Of a stretch of 64,000 bases of DNA, positions 43,022 through 56,335 are shown in pieces. The stretch spans positions 2,604,001 through 2,668,000 of the forward strand of contig NC_057320.1 of NCBI RefSeq assembly GCF_000687475.1, given 5' to 3'. The notes below the pieces were generated by a model, which was given only the letters and a program-made list of their open reading frames with translations, was not told the origin of the DNA and made no database searches. A program made the translations under genes and the position numbers. Origin of the DNA: Ustilaginoidea virens (taxonomy: Eukaryota > Ascomycota > Sordariomycetes > Hypocreales > Clavicipitaceae). Position 1 is the first letter of the stretch; every line of letters starts with the position of its first letter.

Positions 43022-46000
43022 TCAGCCCCAACGGCCGCCTTCGCGCTCCGCCTCCAATCGGCGCATGCGTTCTTCCTCGTCGGCACCGTCTCTGGCCTCG
43101 CCGCGTCGACGGGACCGTCTGCCTTTGCGGCGGCCGCTGCTGCCGTCGCCGCCACCGCCGCCACCGCCGCCACCGCTGCCACCGCCCCCGTCGCCCCCGT
43201 CGCCGTCGCGCCCGCGCTTGGAGCCTCCCAGAGAGCCGAGGCCGGCCATCCGCTGTGCCTCCTTGACCAGGCGCTCGCGATTGCGGGCTTCCCGCTCCAA
43301 GGTGTGCGGGTCGACGGGTGTGCCCGACTTGCTGCCGCTGCCGCTGCCCGGCTTTTCTTGGCCCCGGGAGTTGGACGAGCGGGAGCCGGTGGTCGCTGGG
43401 GGTTCGGGCGAGCGAGAGCCTCTCCTGCTAGGGCTGGCATGTCTCTTGTCTCTATCCCGGTCCCGGTCCCGGTCCCGGTCCCGATCTCGCTCTCGGTCTC
43501 GGTCTCGGTCTCGCTCTCGCTCTCGCTCTCGCTCTCGCTCTCGGTCTCGTTCTCGCCGCCGGTCTTTGCGCCGGTCGCGGTCTCTATCACGGTCATGGCG
43601 ACGCGAACTGTCGTGGTCTCGGTCCCGACGCGACCTGTGGCCAGATGACTTTGCCCTGTCGGCCTCCTGATGCGGGTCCCTGACGCGCTCCCTCCGGCCA
43701 TCGTGGTCTCTGCCTCGACGGCTGCGATGACTGCCTCTCTTGGCCTGGTCGGCTGATCTGGACCGGGAACGCTCCGTGCGCTGCTTGCCTTCGCTGGCGG
43801 CCTGATGCTCGTCGTCATCGCCGGACATCTTGCCCTCGCGACGCTTCTTTCGACGGTGCGAATCCTCGTACTCATCCTCGCCAACCGACTCGGAGCGGTG
43901 GCGCCTGCGGCGCTGAGAGCTTCTTTTTTGGGAGTGGACCGGATCCCTGCTGCCGCTCCTGCTGCCGCCGCCCCTGCTGCCACTCCTACTCCCGCTCCTG
44001 CTCTTGCTCCGACTTCTGGCGCTTCTTTGCGACCTTGACGGTGAGCGAGTGATGCTGTGGGGTTGGCTACTGACGCGGACGTCGCGCCTCTCCAAGCCTT
44101 TCGACTGTTCTCTACTAGCATGAGCAGCTTGTGAGTCTTGTTCACGGTCAACAGAGTCACCTTGCGAGCCCGGTCGAACCGCCGGGCCCGATGGCGGCTG
44201 CGACGCGGCAGACGTCGTCACCTTGCTGGGTCCTTCGAAATCGACTTGGTACCCTCGAGCACGCAGAGTATGGAGACTGGTGTTTGGCAGCCCCTGTCGC
44301 ATCGCCTTGGGCCCTGTTGGAGCATTGATGGGTACACTCGAAGCTGCTAGGACAGACTGAATAGCGCTGGACTCACCAGGGTTACCGGGAGGATCAGAGC
44401 GTGGCGGTTCCTTACGCTGGTTTGGCGTTGACGAGTCGACATTGTTGCCGGCATTGTCGGCATTGGCGGCAGTGGCGGCATTCTTGGCATTGCTGGCATT
44501 GTTGGCGATGCTGGCACTGTTGTTGTTATTGTTGCTGTTGTTGACGTTGTTGCTGGCAGCCTCTGTTGCTCGGTTGCTGCCGTCTTCTCCAGCTTGAGCT
44601 TGTTCTGGCGCCTTGTCAGAGTTGCGGCCATCAGCAGCAGGTTCCCCGGCGGCGGCGGCGACCTGACTTTGCGCTGGATAGACGGCATGGCTGCCTTGAG
44701 GAGAAATCTGTCCCTGTCCGTGTCCCTGTCCCGGTCCCGGTCCCGGTCCCTGCCCTTGGCCGTGAAAGTTGGGCGTGACGTTGTGCTGGTAGCCTCCACG
44801 ACCATGTCCGCCAGAAAAGCCAAGGCCAAAGCCAAAGCTACGGCCACGGCCACGGCCTCGGCCATAGTTGAAGCGGCGATAGTCATTGAACTGGCCATAA
44901 TTACCTTGATTGTAGCCTGTCTGGAATCCTGCGTTAAAGTTCCCAAAATCACCAGAGCCCATGCCGATACCATTTTGATTGTAATTATTCTGGTCGAAAT
45001 TCCACGGCTGTGAACCATTCCAGTTATTATCATTGGAGCCTTGTCCATACCCTCCCACAAAGCCGCCCCCCATGCCGTTCATGCCCATGCCTTGAAAACC
45101 ACCATTCATGTACATGTTTTGCATCGCCATCGGGTCCATCCCCATTCCTGGCATCCCTGTTTTTTATACATCTGGGTTAGCGAAAAGAGCACAAAAGAGA
45201 AAAAGGAGAAGGAGAGGAAGAAGAAAGCGAAGAAGAAAAACTCCTCGTCAGGGGGGAAACGACGTGAATCATATCGTATCCAAGGCTGCAACATACCCAT
45301 CATGTTGAAGTTGCCAAACGAATTGGGCCCCATTCCATTTTGCATGGCCATCATCATCTGCATTTGACCAAAGTCGCCGACGCCTGGAAACGTAATGTTG
45401 ATGGGAAAACCAGTGTTTGTCGGCCCGGATCCGTAATCTTCGAATCCATTGGCCTCGTGGCTGCCATTGTGCTCGTCCGTCTTGTTAGCCTGTTGATATT
45501 TTTCGTGCTCAGGGTCATGCTGCTCCGCATTGCCCTCCGCCTTTCCTGCAGTACCAACTTCTGTCGGATTGGCCGAGCCAACAGGTTTCGCCGGTCCATC
45601 GCCGTGGGGCTTATCCATCTTTTTATTTTTTTTTTCATACGAAGATTGTGTCAGTTTTGCATGGAGTACTTCCGGGGCGTCAAGAAGAGGTTCATTCGCG
45701 TTTAGCCTACCTCGGAGTTTTTGAGTGATGAAGTTTGCTGTTGATTCGGTTCATCTTTACTGTTGGACACTTCTCCGTTGACCTTTTGATTCACTGGAGC
45801 GTCACTACCAGCAGGTTGCGTTTTGGCATCCGCAGCTGTCGGGCCAGGTCCCTCGGCCGGGGTCGCTGATGTCGTCTCCTTTGGCCTGCTGGCTTCCCTC
45901 TTCTTCTCAGCTGTTCGGAGAAAGACCCTAATGGTAGTTCTGAGGGACTTGTTGGGGTTGCAATCCTCGGCAGAAAGAGGCGAGTGTTCGCAAACGGGGC

Positions 46001-46328
46001 AAGAAGAAGGGAGATGGGATTGGCCTTGTGAATGATGTTAGACTAGTCATCGACACGGTTACCGAGACATGACAGACTAGGCGGGTGTTCAAGCTTACAT
46101 GATTCGCAAATGGCTTGCTCACAGCAAGGCAGTCGAAAGGCATTGACGGCCAGTTTGCTACAGATTGCGCAACGTAGTTTGATTGGAATGTCGTCAGGCG
46201 ACAAGGAGCTACACATGTTGTATTAGCAACTTGAGGGCTCCTTTGGTCCCAGTTGGTTTTGGGGGGGCCGGGTGAAGGGGGAAATACCTTATAAGCTCCG
46301 CCTGAGCCTCAGAAATGGACAAAGCCAT
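43022..46328 (-). CDS. RING-finger protein with long Arg/Ser-rich tail (Mpe1/RBBP6-like RING)
   Basis: Five exons, 46328..46288, 46208..46099, 46024..45711, 45618..45297 and 45156..43022, all phases agreeing, give 973 aa. The start MALSISEAQAELI leads into a modified RING: Cys27/Cys30, Cys42/Cys43, Cys48/Cys51 and Cys59/Cys62, in the CAIC, CC, CESC, CPVC order. The centre is Gly/Asn/Met-rich with an RGRGRGR block. The carboxyl half is RS-like, including long RD/RE dipeptide runs at about 43460 to 43560. The RING resembles that of Mpe1/RBBP6, which link ubiquitination to mRNA 3' processing, but the DWNN and zinc-knuckle domains are absent. An RNA-processing role is inferred from the RS tail. 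The A-rich acceptor of exon 4 is atypical. Confidence 0.78.
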
Positions 46329-47471
46329 GTCGTCGGCACCCGGGTAAAATTTACTCTAATTGGGACAACATCGGGTACGAGCTAGGCAGACTGGAGGGAG
46401 GTTGAGAGGGAAAGAAATTGAAAGGCTGGGCCAGGACCGAAAACAGCAGCGATAAAGAGTAGAAAGAAAAGACAGAAAGAAGACGAAGAAAATATCAAGT
46501 ATCGGGGCGCTCTTCGACTTGGGCACCAGGACGCGGGGATTCGTGATGGCAGCTTTCCGCGTGGCAGCAAATTCGTTGACGATGGGTTTTGCTGTGTCGA
46601 GAAAGCAGCCCTGTGTTCTTTCCCGACGTTTGCTGTGAGGAGTTTTGACGCGATTCATGGACGGAAAAGTGGGTCCCACTGGCAGCGCGCTGCAGCAGAT
46701 GCACGTGACTGGGAGATGCGTGGCGGCGTGGGCATTTCCTCGGCAAAGGAAGAAAGGACTCTGGTCAACTTTTCAACAACAAGCAAGTTTACAGTGGCAA
46801 TTCGTTTTGATTGAGCAGCAGAGTTAATACTGCGTCCTATCCGGCAAGCCGCAGTAGGCACTGGTCCGTTTTATGCGCATGTGCTGCTGTGTACTTGGGA
46901 GTCGGAACGAAGGAGTTGGCGAGGCGGATGTCCGTCGTGCCCGAAGCTTCACCACCGTTGCGTTGCATCTTTTGTTCTCACAAAGCCCCTCTCCTGCAGG
47001 GCAAAGCGAAAACTGTCGAAAGGATACTTTGAGAGTTCGGCGCTATATCTGTGGCGTACCTGCGTACAAGTTCGCGCTGAAGCACGTCAGCCTGAAAGGC
47101 TACTTTTATGCGGCGGCGCTTGTCATCCGGCCCATGTCAGTTTGATAGGGAAGGACTTTGACCAAACATCTAAGTATGTAGGTAGACAGTAATAATATAA
47201 CTTGACTCGGAACAAAGCTGGGCTCCCCGCATCCCGAACCCCCCAAAAAGAGGAAAGAAGAAAGAAGAAAGAAGAAAAAGAAAAAGAAAAAGAAAAAAGT
47301 AAAGAAAAAAGTAAAGGAAAAAGAAAAGGAAAAAGAAAAGGAAAAGGAACGACGGTGGCTCCCAGTTTCCCTGCCATTAGCATCACAATACGAACAGACT
47401 TGACATTGACAAAAAGAAGCGCCGACCCAAAACCAGATTCCAGGAATGCGTGGATGCTCCTTGTCCAACAT
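46329..47471. other. Intergenic region with polypurine tract
   Basis: About 1.1 kb between two leftward genes. A strand-asymmetric A/G-only-like tract runs from about 47242 to 47348 (mostly GAAA and AAAGG units) next to the Rab5 3' end. No gene was recognised. Confidence 0.5.
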
Positions 47472-48356
47472 CTAGCAAGCACAGCCATCCTTTGGACCCG
47501 CATCTCTGGCGCCGAGGTTCACACGTTGTTCCTCGCCTGCTCTGTTGGCAGCACCGCTGGTGCCCGCACCTCTGGCCGACTTTAAAGACGTTTCAGGAAT
47601 GGCGTTGGCGATGGCAGTGAAGACCTCTTTAACGTTGTGACCAGTTTTGGCACTGGTTTCGAAAAACAGCAGGCTCTCCTCCTCGGCGTAGGCCTTGGCT
47701 TCGCCTCTTGGCACCTTTCTGGCGTCACCCGAATTCTCGGCATCGTCGACCTGACCTTCACCTTCACCTGCCGACTCGGCAGCCAGGTCCAGCTTGTTTC
47801 CCACAAGAGCAATGACAATCCCGGGCGAAGCTTGCCGTTGCAACTCGGCAACCCAGTGCTTGGCTTTGACAAGGGAGCTAGGCTTGGTGAGGTCGTAGAC
47901 AACGAGGGCAGCTTGTGCGTTGCGGTAGTACATGGGAGCCAGAGAGGCGAAGCGCTCTTGACCTGCAGTATCCCAAATCTCAAACTTGATTGTCCGTGTC
48001 GGCAAGTTGCACTTTTGCGTCAAGAAGGCCGCTACGGAGCTTGGTGTTAGCTGAACTTGAACGGTAAAGCCAAGGCGCAGAGGCGATGTGATTTCGACAC
48101 CTGTTCGACGTACCTCCGATTGTGGGCTCCTTGTTTTCCTGAAAATCGTTATTGACGAATCGAAGGACTAGTGAGGACTAAGGCTGTAGTTAATAGGCAG
48201 ATCAAAGTGGCCGGGGGAGGGGTGATGGAACCTCGCGGCAGGACTGAAGACGAGAGTAAACGAAGGGTAGGTTCCACCTACTTTGCCCACGGCAGCTTCA
48301 CCAAGCAGAACCAGCTTGACACTGCTGCTCGGTTTAGGAGCATTAGAATCGGCCAT
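47472..48356 (-). CDS. VPS21: Rab5-type GTPase (Vps21/Ypt5)
   Basis: Three exons, 48356..48282, 48177..48114 and 48031..47472, give 232 aa. All G-motifs are visible: GEAAVGKSS at residues 19 to 27 (P-loop, across the first splice), PTIGAAF (switch I), WDTAGQERF (switch II), NKLD and ETSAK. The tail ends GCAC, a CXC-type double geranylgeranylation signal. EPTIGAAF and [15 protein letters not shown] are Rab5 signatures. An acidic insert after NKLD ([17 protein letters not shown]) is typical of filamentous-fungal Rab5. It acts on early endosomes in vesicle fusion and long-distance endosome motility. It is divergent from KRI1. Confidence 0.95.
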
Positions 48357-49143
48357 TCTGTCGACTCTTTTTTTGTTTTTTTAATGGCAGATTGAAGGCG
48401 CGCTCGGTCAACTTGTGGGAGGGACGTTGTGAACAACGTTCGAGATGGTGCAGCGAAGCCAGCCGGCGACCAAAGGCCAAGGAGGGCTGCTAAACTTGGG
48501 TCCAAAGGGGGGGGGGGGGGGGACTGGCCGGCGACGATGGTTCAAGGTCGAGGAAAGCTAGGGTTGGCGCCGAGGTCGATGCTGCGGGATGTTTGAGTCG
48601 ATCGTTGGAGGGAGACACACGGACCAGAGTCAAAGGCAGAGGAGGAGGTGAGGTGGTTAGGGCAGAGGGTGCCTGCCGAAGTGCAAAGGAGGATGACGAG
48701 GTGCAAATCAATACGACCAACGACCAATACGACCAAAGTCTGACGACAGCCTGCACAAAGCCTGCACAAGGCCTTCACAAGGCCTGCACAAGGCCCAGCT
48801 TGGGGAGACCCACCCGCGCCCCAGTTGACGACGGCACGCCGCCACCAGCCACAGCACCTCGTACGTACGGCGGACTCCACAAGTAACACGAAGAGTCTGC
48901 TGCACTGGGCCGGCCCCGCCGAGGAGAACTATGGAAATCCTCTGCGTTTCCAATGGCAGAAAAATGCTTCACCGCCAAAAAAAAAAAAAAAAAAAAAACC
49001 TCCTGGATCGTTGCGTCACGTTCAACGTCGCTTTCATCCGGATCTGTCGATGCCTTTTTGCGTTGTTGCTACAGTCAACGATCGCACTATACTGGGAAAG
49101 CGCTCACAACCAACCAGGAAGCCCGGCTGCGCTGCACGTCGCC
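48357..49143. promoter_or_regulatory. Divergent promoter region of Rab5 and KRI1
   Basis: About 790 bp. It includes a G-run at about 48507 to 48521, an imperfect 11-bp GCCTGCACAAG tandem repeat at about 48749 to 48797, and an A-run of about 20 at 48978 to 48998. No gene was seen. Confidence 0.5.
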
Positions 49144-51242
49144 ATGACTTCTAGCTTGCCAGCGAACAAGACCAGCTCTTTGGACCCCAAGAGTTGCAAG
49201 CGCAACTTGCTGGAAGAAAGCGATTCGGATTCCGATGACGGCGGCACTCCTCTAGAATCTGGCGACTTCAAAGTCAACCAAGAGTACGCCCGCCGCTACG
49301 AGTTCAACAAGAAACGCGAAGAGCGTCACAAGTGTAGGCAATCCGCCATGGGTGTACGTATCCCTTGTTTTTCTCTCGAGGTGGCTGACATGTTGCAGTG
49401 GAGGAAAAGTTCAAGACGAGCGGCAAGTTCCGGGACGGGGGCCATAAGGATGACAAAGATGACGATTCGTCGTCCTCCGACGAGACCGAAGACGAAGACG
49501 GATTTCTGGCGACGGAGGATTTGGATGCTCAGATATCGGCTACCCTGGAAGCCATTCGAAACAAAGACCCCCGGCTATACGACAGTAAACACAAATTTAT
49601 CGACATGCCCAACCAAGACACGGCTGCCAAGGAACAAAAGGACAAGCCCGTGTTTCTTCGGGATTACCACAGAGAAAACTTGCTGCGAGGGGTTGCTGGG
49701 ACCTCTGTCGACGAGGAGCATGCTGTGCCGCAGACCTATTCCCAGGAGCAGGATGCGCTGAAAAAATCCATCATGTCAGAGATCAACGCTGTCGAAGCCG
49801 GGGACGGATCCGACGAGTCCGACGACGACGACGACGACGGTGGTTTCATGGCCAAGAAAAAATCCAACCATGCCAAAACGCAGGACAATGGCGTCCACCC
49901 GTCAAGGGCTGCCGCTCTGAAAATCTCCGAACTGGACGTTGAAAACGCCGATAAAGACCCAGAGACGTTCTTGTCGAATTTCCTTTCTTCCAGGGCCTGG
50001 ATCCCCGAGGAAGGCGGAAAGTGGAAAGCCTTTGAATCCGACGACGGCGATGACGATGCGGACGATCATGCCGAGGAGTTTGAGCAAGCTTACAACTTGC
50101 GGTTCGAGCATCCCGAAAAGAGCAACCAGGTGTTGAAGTCGTATGCTCGTGACTTTGCCGCCGCACGATCCGTCAGACGAGAGGACAAGTCGAGCAGGCA
50201 ACGGCAACGAGAACAGGAGCGCCAGCGAAAAGACGAGGAGAAGCGCCAAAGGCGCGAAGAGAGGGCTAGGTTGCGAAAGCTCAAACTCGAGGAAACTGAA
50301 GAGAGGCTCCGCAAAGTCAAGCAAGCCGCCGGTGCGGTCGGCAAGAACTTGACAGAAGACGAGTGGATCGCGTTTCTCGACGACGCCTGGGACAACGACA
50401 AATGGGAGGGGGAGATGAGGAGACGGTTCGGCGACGAATACTATGCTCTGGAGGATGATGATGATGCCGCCTCTGCATCGGACGACGGAAACGAGCAGGG
50501 CGATGGAGAGGAGAACAACAAGAAGAAGAAGAAGAAACACCCAAAGAAACCCAAGTGGGAGGACGACATTGACATAAAGGACCTGATTCCAGATTTTGAA
50601 GACGACGCAACCACGCCAGGAGCCAAGCTGTCCGAGAATGAGGGCGACGGGGATGGCGACGGCGAAGACGGCGAAGACGGCGACGACCACGCCGACGACG
50701 CACCCGCCCCCAAGAAACGCAAGACGTCCGAGCACAAGCGCATCCGTCTCGAGGGCCAGAAGCAAGCCCGCCAGCAGCGCAGCAAGCTCGAGGCCCTCGT
50801 CGACTCCAAGCTCGAGCTCACCAACCACCATCTGCTCAAGCCCCAGCCGGAGGTGGCGTTTCGCTACCGCGAAACCTCGCCCCAGTCGTTTGGCATGACG
50901 GCCCGGGACATCCTCCTCGCCCCGTCGGACAAGTCCCTCAACGACTTCTTCGGCCTCAAGAAGCTCGCGACGTTCCGGGACCCGGAAAAGAAGCGCCGCG
51001 ACAAGAAGCGTCTGGGCAAAAAGGCCCGCCTCAGGGAGTGGCGCAGAGGGACCTTTGGCAAGGACTATGAGCGGGACGGCCCGACGTACGGCTTCGAAAG
51101 GCTCCTCGAGGACCAGGACGGCGCGGCGGTGCATGACCCCCCGCCACCGCCGGCTGGGTCTAATGATGCATCGGGAGACGCTGTCGGCGATGCGGGCGGC
51201 AGCAAGAAGAAGAGAAAGAGATCCAAGGCTAAAAAGGAATAA
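49144..51242 (+). CDS. KRI1: Ribosome biogenesis protein Kri1
   Basis: Two exons, 49144..49333 and 49399..51242, phase 1 (donor GTAGGC, acceptor TTGCAG), give 677 aa. The protein starts with an acidic Ser/Asp block, then FKVNQEYARRYEFNKKREE and KPVFLRDYHRENLLRG. Next come a highly charged Glu/Arg/Lys coiled coil and the Kri1 carboxyl domain with RYRETSPQSFGMTARDILLA, DFFGLKKLATFRDPEKK and a basic Lys-rich end. Kri1 is a nucleolar protein that works with Krr1 in 40S assembly. The long acidic tracts create a 463-residue antisense frame that is a shadow. The gene is intact. Confidence 0.92.
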
Positions 51243-52043
51243 AGCTGCCGAGCTCGACAGACGTCGGGACACAGAAGCCCAATAAACATGCATGCCCGAA
51301 GGCGGGGGGGGGGGGGCACACCTTCAGTTCCAAGGTTGCTGACTGAGGGCAGGAAAGGCAAGCCCGTGCCGGTTCAGCTTTGTCTAGATAACCTTTGGTC
51401 CTTCGCGCCCATCTGGAGCGAACAGCAGGGAAATAGGGACATGCATGGCAGGTAGAGGCAGGTGCTTGCTAGCTATACACTGTTGTAATCACTGGCAGCA
51501 ATCAGTTCACGCTTCCGTCATATCTTATCTAGACTTCCAAGTTCCACTAAAATCTAAAACTTCTGGGTATATCCTAAAATCTGTCATCGGCTTTCATCAA
51601 TCAGGCGCAAGTAAAAATGCGTACTTTATTTCAAAAGGCCGCACCAAGAACCCAAAGAAAGTGTGTCGTCACCCAAGTCGTATATATGTATAAAGATGGC
51701 TGCGTAGCTTTGCCTCGGATTCTCCCCGTAAAAAGACTCGGAAAGCCGCGCAGCATGGCAAGGTGGACATGTTCCCGGCACGCGCGTCATCCCCTTGGCC
51801 GTAACCATTCTTTGCAAATCAGCGCCAGCGAGGCAAAGCTCTTTGCCGCTGTCGTGGCATTCTTCTGCCGCTGTTGTCTTGTCCCGTTGCGATCGATTGC
51901 AGGTAACGTAGAGTTCACACGGATCAGTCTTGCGCTCCCGCGTCCTCTGGATCGGGTTTCTGTTTCGTATTTTCCCCTCGTCAACCTGGTCTCCCAGACT
52001 GCGTGGCCTCGTGTGAACAGATGTCATAACTGTAGGAAGCTGT
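51243..52043. other. Convergent intergenic region
   Basis: About 800 bp between KRI1 and the leftward transcription factor. A G-run lies at about 51304 to 51315. It should contain both 3' UTRs. No gene was seen. Confidence 0.45.
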
Positions 52044-55000
52044 TCACAATGAATGCCGTAGGCCATCCATTATCTGGTGAGGCACTGAGCCGTTGCTTCC
52101 GAGAACAGTGTTGAATGGATCCATGGCATTGGCGTTGCCGACGGTCCTGCAGGGTTCGGCACCGCCGGAAAAGATCACGTTTTGCGATTGCGGCGGTTCC
52201 ATGCTGAGAGGCATGAACCATCCTCCTGGTGGGAGATTGCTGCCAGGATAACCGTCGAGGACATCGGCGCCACTTTGGCCCTGATGCATGGGACTGCCGC
52301 CCCTGAAGTGCGCCTCCCGCATGTTAATTGCACCTTGGTCTGCGTCAAGAATTTTGTTGTTCGCCGTATCCTTGGTCTGCCAGCTGGACGTGATTGAGCC
52401 CATAATTGGGTGTCCGTTGGCGGTTGACACGTAAGCGCCGAAAGACTGCTGCTGTTCAATGTTTTGAGGTGCATTGGCAGCATGATTGCTTCCATCACAA
52501 CTCACTTGCGGCATATGGGGAACAGAATAGAATCCTGCTTGATCAAGGTCGTGTTGGTGAAAGGTCCCTGCCTGCCCTGGGCTGAGCGGAGACATGGCGC
52601 AGAATAGCTGGGTCTGGACATGAGCCAGAGCTGCTGGGCTAAATACTGCAGGGCCTGTTCCTGCTGTGGTCTGGTCGCCCGGAGAGACGGACGCATGCTG
52701 TGAAGCAGCTGCTGCTCCTTGTTGGGAGAGTATTCTGGGGAGGGCGGCGTCCACGTGGTTCATGACAGCTTCCCCGGTCCGGTTGCTCGCTTTTGGGCTG
52801 CAGACAGCATCGCCAGATCGTTTGCGTTTGCTTGCGGAGCCTTGTGATGCGGCCCTGCCCTCTGTGCCAGACGGCGATGCGAGACTGGCGAAGAAATCCT
52901 GAACTGGCTGCAGTTCGGGCCTTTGCCCCAAAACAGCATCCTCGCCCTTTTCCCTACTCCACGCAGCGGCGGGTTCTGCGACATCGGAATCCGAGACGCC
53001 GTGGGAATAACGATTGAACCAATCTGCGTGCTGCAACAATGGCCATGCCCATAATCCTTGCAGACAGAGGTTCCCGGATCGAGATGCCTCCAAAGCGGTT
53101 CTGTACTGAGTACGGATGTTTTCGACCATCCAGTGAAACATGCCCCAGTACCTAATCGCTTTGCGCAGATACGTGATGTTGATGCCTGCATTCATCTCAG
53201 CAGTCGTCTTGGTGTTGGAGTTGCCAGAGAAGATTTCGAGAATGTGAACGCTAGTAGCAAAGAAGGCGCAGTATCCAGCAAATGGTGCAGTGACGGTGCA
53301 ACTGCATTTCTCGCCGTCTCGCAGTATTTCGGAAATTCTGTTCGCCGCCATTAGAGTTTTAGCACGCATCTGCGGTAGGAAATCTGAAGGCGGGTCTTGG
53401 TCACCAGAACCACTGGTCGGGGAGACAGCTGCCTTGTGTAAAAAGAGGATATTCTGCTGCAGGGAAAGATGCATTAGCAAGAACTGGCTGGCCGTCTTCT
53501 CAGTCGAGTGCAGATGGAGGTTATCGCTGGAATACTGAAGCGAGTCCGGGAGACTGTGGTGTAGCTGCTCTGCTTGTTGAACGAGCGCCATAAAGGTCGA
53601 TTTCTCATCGTACGAGGGGTACGCGTCCCTTTCTCGGCCACCATGGTAGAAGTATGCAACAATTCTACCCCAGATGGCGACGGCACGAATGGTGTATGCT
53701 GCCACATCCATGTGCTCCTCCCGTTCGGAAAAGACACCGCTTTCATCCGTGGCTTCGGATTGCGGCAAGGATCCGTCCAATAGTTCCGTTTTAGCTGGAA
53801 TGTCGAGTTGAAAGTAGGACTCCTTGACCGGAAGTTGTATTTGTAGGGATTCTTCCTTGATAAACATTGGCCGGTCAGATCCGGAAGAGTTGAAACGATC
53901 CATTAAAAAACAAGCCCACATGATACGTCGACGAGTTTCGCGATCAATGAAACTAAGCGGTTCTTTGCTTCCTTGTCTGGATGGATCGTATTCTAAATCT
54001 CTGTGAAGTTGAAGAGCGAACGCCATGCGAATGGCTTGGCCGCCCAAAGCCCAACTTCGACCCCCCTGACACGTGCCGAATTCATGCAACCCCAGAATGA
54101 GGAGACAAGTCAAGACAGTTATGTTGGGCCACTCATACCGCCTGGTACAGATATCTCTGGCATGAGATGCCCACTCTTCACCGCGGAGAAACGGTTTCGT
54201 GGTTGCGGAACTGTTTGATGATTGCAGGGCGAACCGCGAAGCAACAGCACAAACGGAAAGAATCAGAACCGGAGGCAGACTATTATTTCTAGACCAAAAC
54301 GCGTTAGCCTCCAGGGATATGCACGGAGGCCTCCATTTTCTTTTTCTTTTCTTTCACTTTTTTTTTTTTTTTTTTTTTTTTTTCCAGAACAGAGAACTTA
54401 GCCATCACTGGGGAACGACGTCCTGGAGACTTACCTCAGCTTGCGCATATAACTGGGCTTATGTAGGAGGTGATATGCTTGTCCGTAGACACTGTCGAAG
54501 AATACCTCGGCTAGATGCTCCTGGGTTTCTTTGGATGGCAAAGCGCCGGCGCCTTCTTGCAGCAGGAGGTTCTCCTCCAAACTCTCTCCGTGTTTGGGAA
54601 ATGGCATCTCGACTGCCCCAACGACGACCTTGACCTCGGCCGATGCTTTTGCCCACGCCGCTAGATCCGAGCCAAAGGCTTCTTCAGCACCTCTTTTTTT
54701 GGACGCCGGCTTATTGCCAGTGTTTCCGCCGAGGATAGCTGGCTTGACAAGTGCTCTGGTAACCGGTGCGGTAGTGTCCAGGTCTGATTTTGGAGTGACT
54801 TTGATGAGTCGATCCTCCATTCTCTTCAGGCGTTTATCCAGCATGGTCATATAGTCGGTACGTGGTGCCGTTTTACGAGCAGTGACTTTGTAGACGCAAG
54901 GTATACGCGCTCTCAAGCAATGCTTGCACGCAGGCTTCTCTCCTGAGCAACGAATTTTTTTGCGACGACAAGCAATGCATGCGAGAGGAAGGCGTTTACG

Positions 55001-55561
55001 GTCCTTGCCAGCTTTCGTCTTCAACTCGCTCCAGGCAGGGGGGGCTCCGACTCTGTCCTCGCTGGTCTTGAGCCCAAGGTCGGTGCCGTCTGCGCGACTG
55101 CTGATTGGCAGGTCAAGCTCGTCAGTGCCACACTCCTGAAGCCCGTTTTCCGCTGGCGAATGGTTCCCACAGTTATGATTTTCGAGGACATCAAGACTGC
55201 TGCCCCGATGAGCCTGCTGATCAAGGAAGAATGGCCCGGACTCGGCAGACATGGAAGCTAAGTAATGGCTCGCATAGGCACCATTGTCAGTAAGGCCGTC
55301 AGCTTGTCGTGAGAAATCCGCGGCAATAGGGCTGTCGAGAATGATCTCGGGAAGGCTCATCATGTGGTTCTGCTCTATGCAGGCGGACGGGAAAGAAAAG
55401 TCTGGAAAAGAATCGGCATTCATGATTGCAGTAGGGCTTCTGCTTAGGGCCACTGGGGTCGGCTGAAGGTACACGTCCTGAGAGGCAGCCGGGCCGATGC
55501 GCTCTTGGTCAACGACCTGTCGAGTCTGATGAGAGTCGAGACGATAGTAGTCACGATACAT
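52044..55561 (-). CDS. Zn(II)2Cys6 transcription factor with fungal middle homology domain
   Basis: Two exons, 55561..54435 and 54288..52044, phase 2 (donor GTAAGT, acceptor TTCTAG), give 1123 aa. The zinc cluster lies near residues 195 to 225: CIACRRKKIRC, SGEKPACKHC, LRARIPC. A basic linker and a short coiled coil (MLDKRLKRMEDRLIKV) follow. The middle homology domain starts at the end of exon 1 (FFDSVYGQAYHLLHKPSYM) and continues after the splice as LPPVLILSVCAVASRFA, GGRSWALGGQAIRMAFALQL and RRIMWACFLMDRF. The Gln/Asn-rich end is probably an activation region. Specific target genes are unknown; I do not assign a name. The intron contains a T-run of about 27. The ATG at 55561 is the first in frame. 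Confidence 0.88.
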
Positions 55562-56335
55562 GGTCCCCGCCCACGGAAGCGGAGATTTGAGCGTCGAGCA
55601 GCCGTACGAGATGGCCAAGGCCTCGCTTCAACTATGGCTATGTTGCATGAAATTTGCCCAGGGGGTTTTTTTTTTTCTTCTTCGTCTTTTTCTCCTTCTC
55701 TCCTTTCTGTGACACGAGACGGCACTGGGCTGAAAATAAAGGGCGTTCCACAACGACCTTGAATCGAACCGGTAGATGCGGAACTGGTTGAAGATGGATG
55801 TGTGTAGAGGTGACAGTCGTTACCGCTTAAAATCGTTTTGATTGATTAACCAGATGTGCAAAGATGCCCGAATCTGGACGAAGAATGACCAACAGTAATC
55901 CAAACCGGATTGATGAGACTTGTCGTCGGCGAGATCAGCAATCGTTCAGGAATGGAAAACTGTCAAGGGCAGGAATGAGCAAATACACGATGCAGCAGAG
56001 CCAGCTCTGCAATGAGGAAGCGTGGGATGATTATACAAATACGATGATAGGCGAAGGAGGGAAGGAGCAAGCGGAAGGGAGGACGCTCATGAAAGCAGAA
56101 TAATCAGTTCTCGGGCTGCAAAATAACCGTTTAATGACTGACGCAAAAGTCCTTTGAAGGTTTGGTCCGTCCAGGTAGCGAGCGACGCCGCGAGAGAAGT
56201 CAACAAGACAAGTCCTGTGGCCGAGGTTGAGAACCAGATACCAGCCGGTTGAGGTGGAACCCCGCCCAAGCTGCCTGGGGGACCCATGGATATCACGGAC
56301 AGTGGGAACCCGACGTACATAGTAGAGAGTCGAGA

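Noticed and set aside
43018..44160. 380-residue minus-strand open frame in a second frame of the RING protein
   Set aside because: Same strand but wrong frame over the RS-rich exon; repeats keep several frames open.
49902..51293. 463-residue minus-strand open frame over KRI1
   Set aside because: A shadow of the acidic, GA-rich coding strand of KRI1; composition is hydrophobic by codon complement only.
55745..55800. Minus-strand GGTTCGATTC resembling a tRNA B box
   Set aside because: No A box or cloverleaf stems upstream on that strand.
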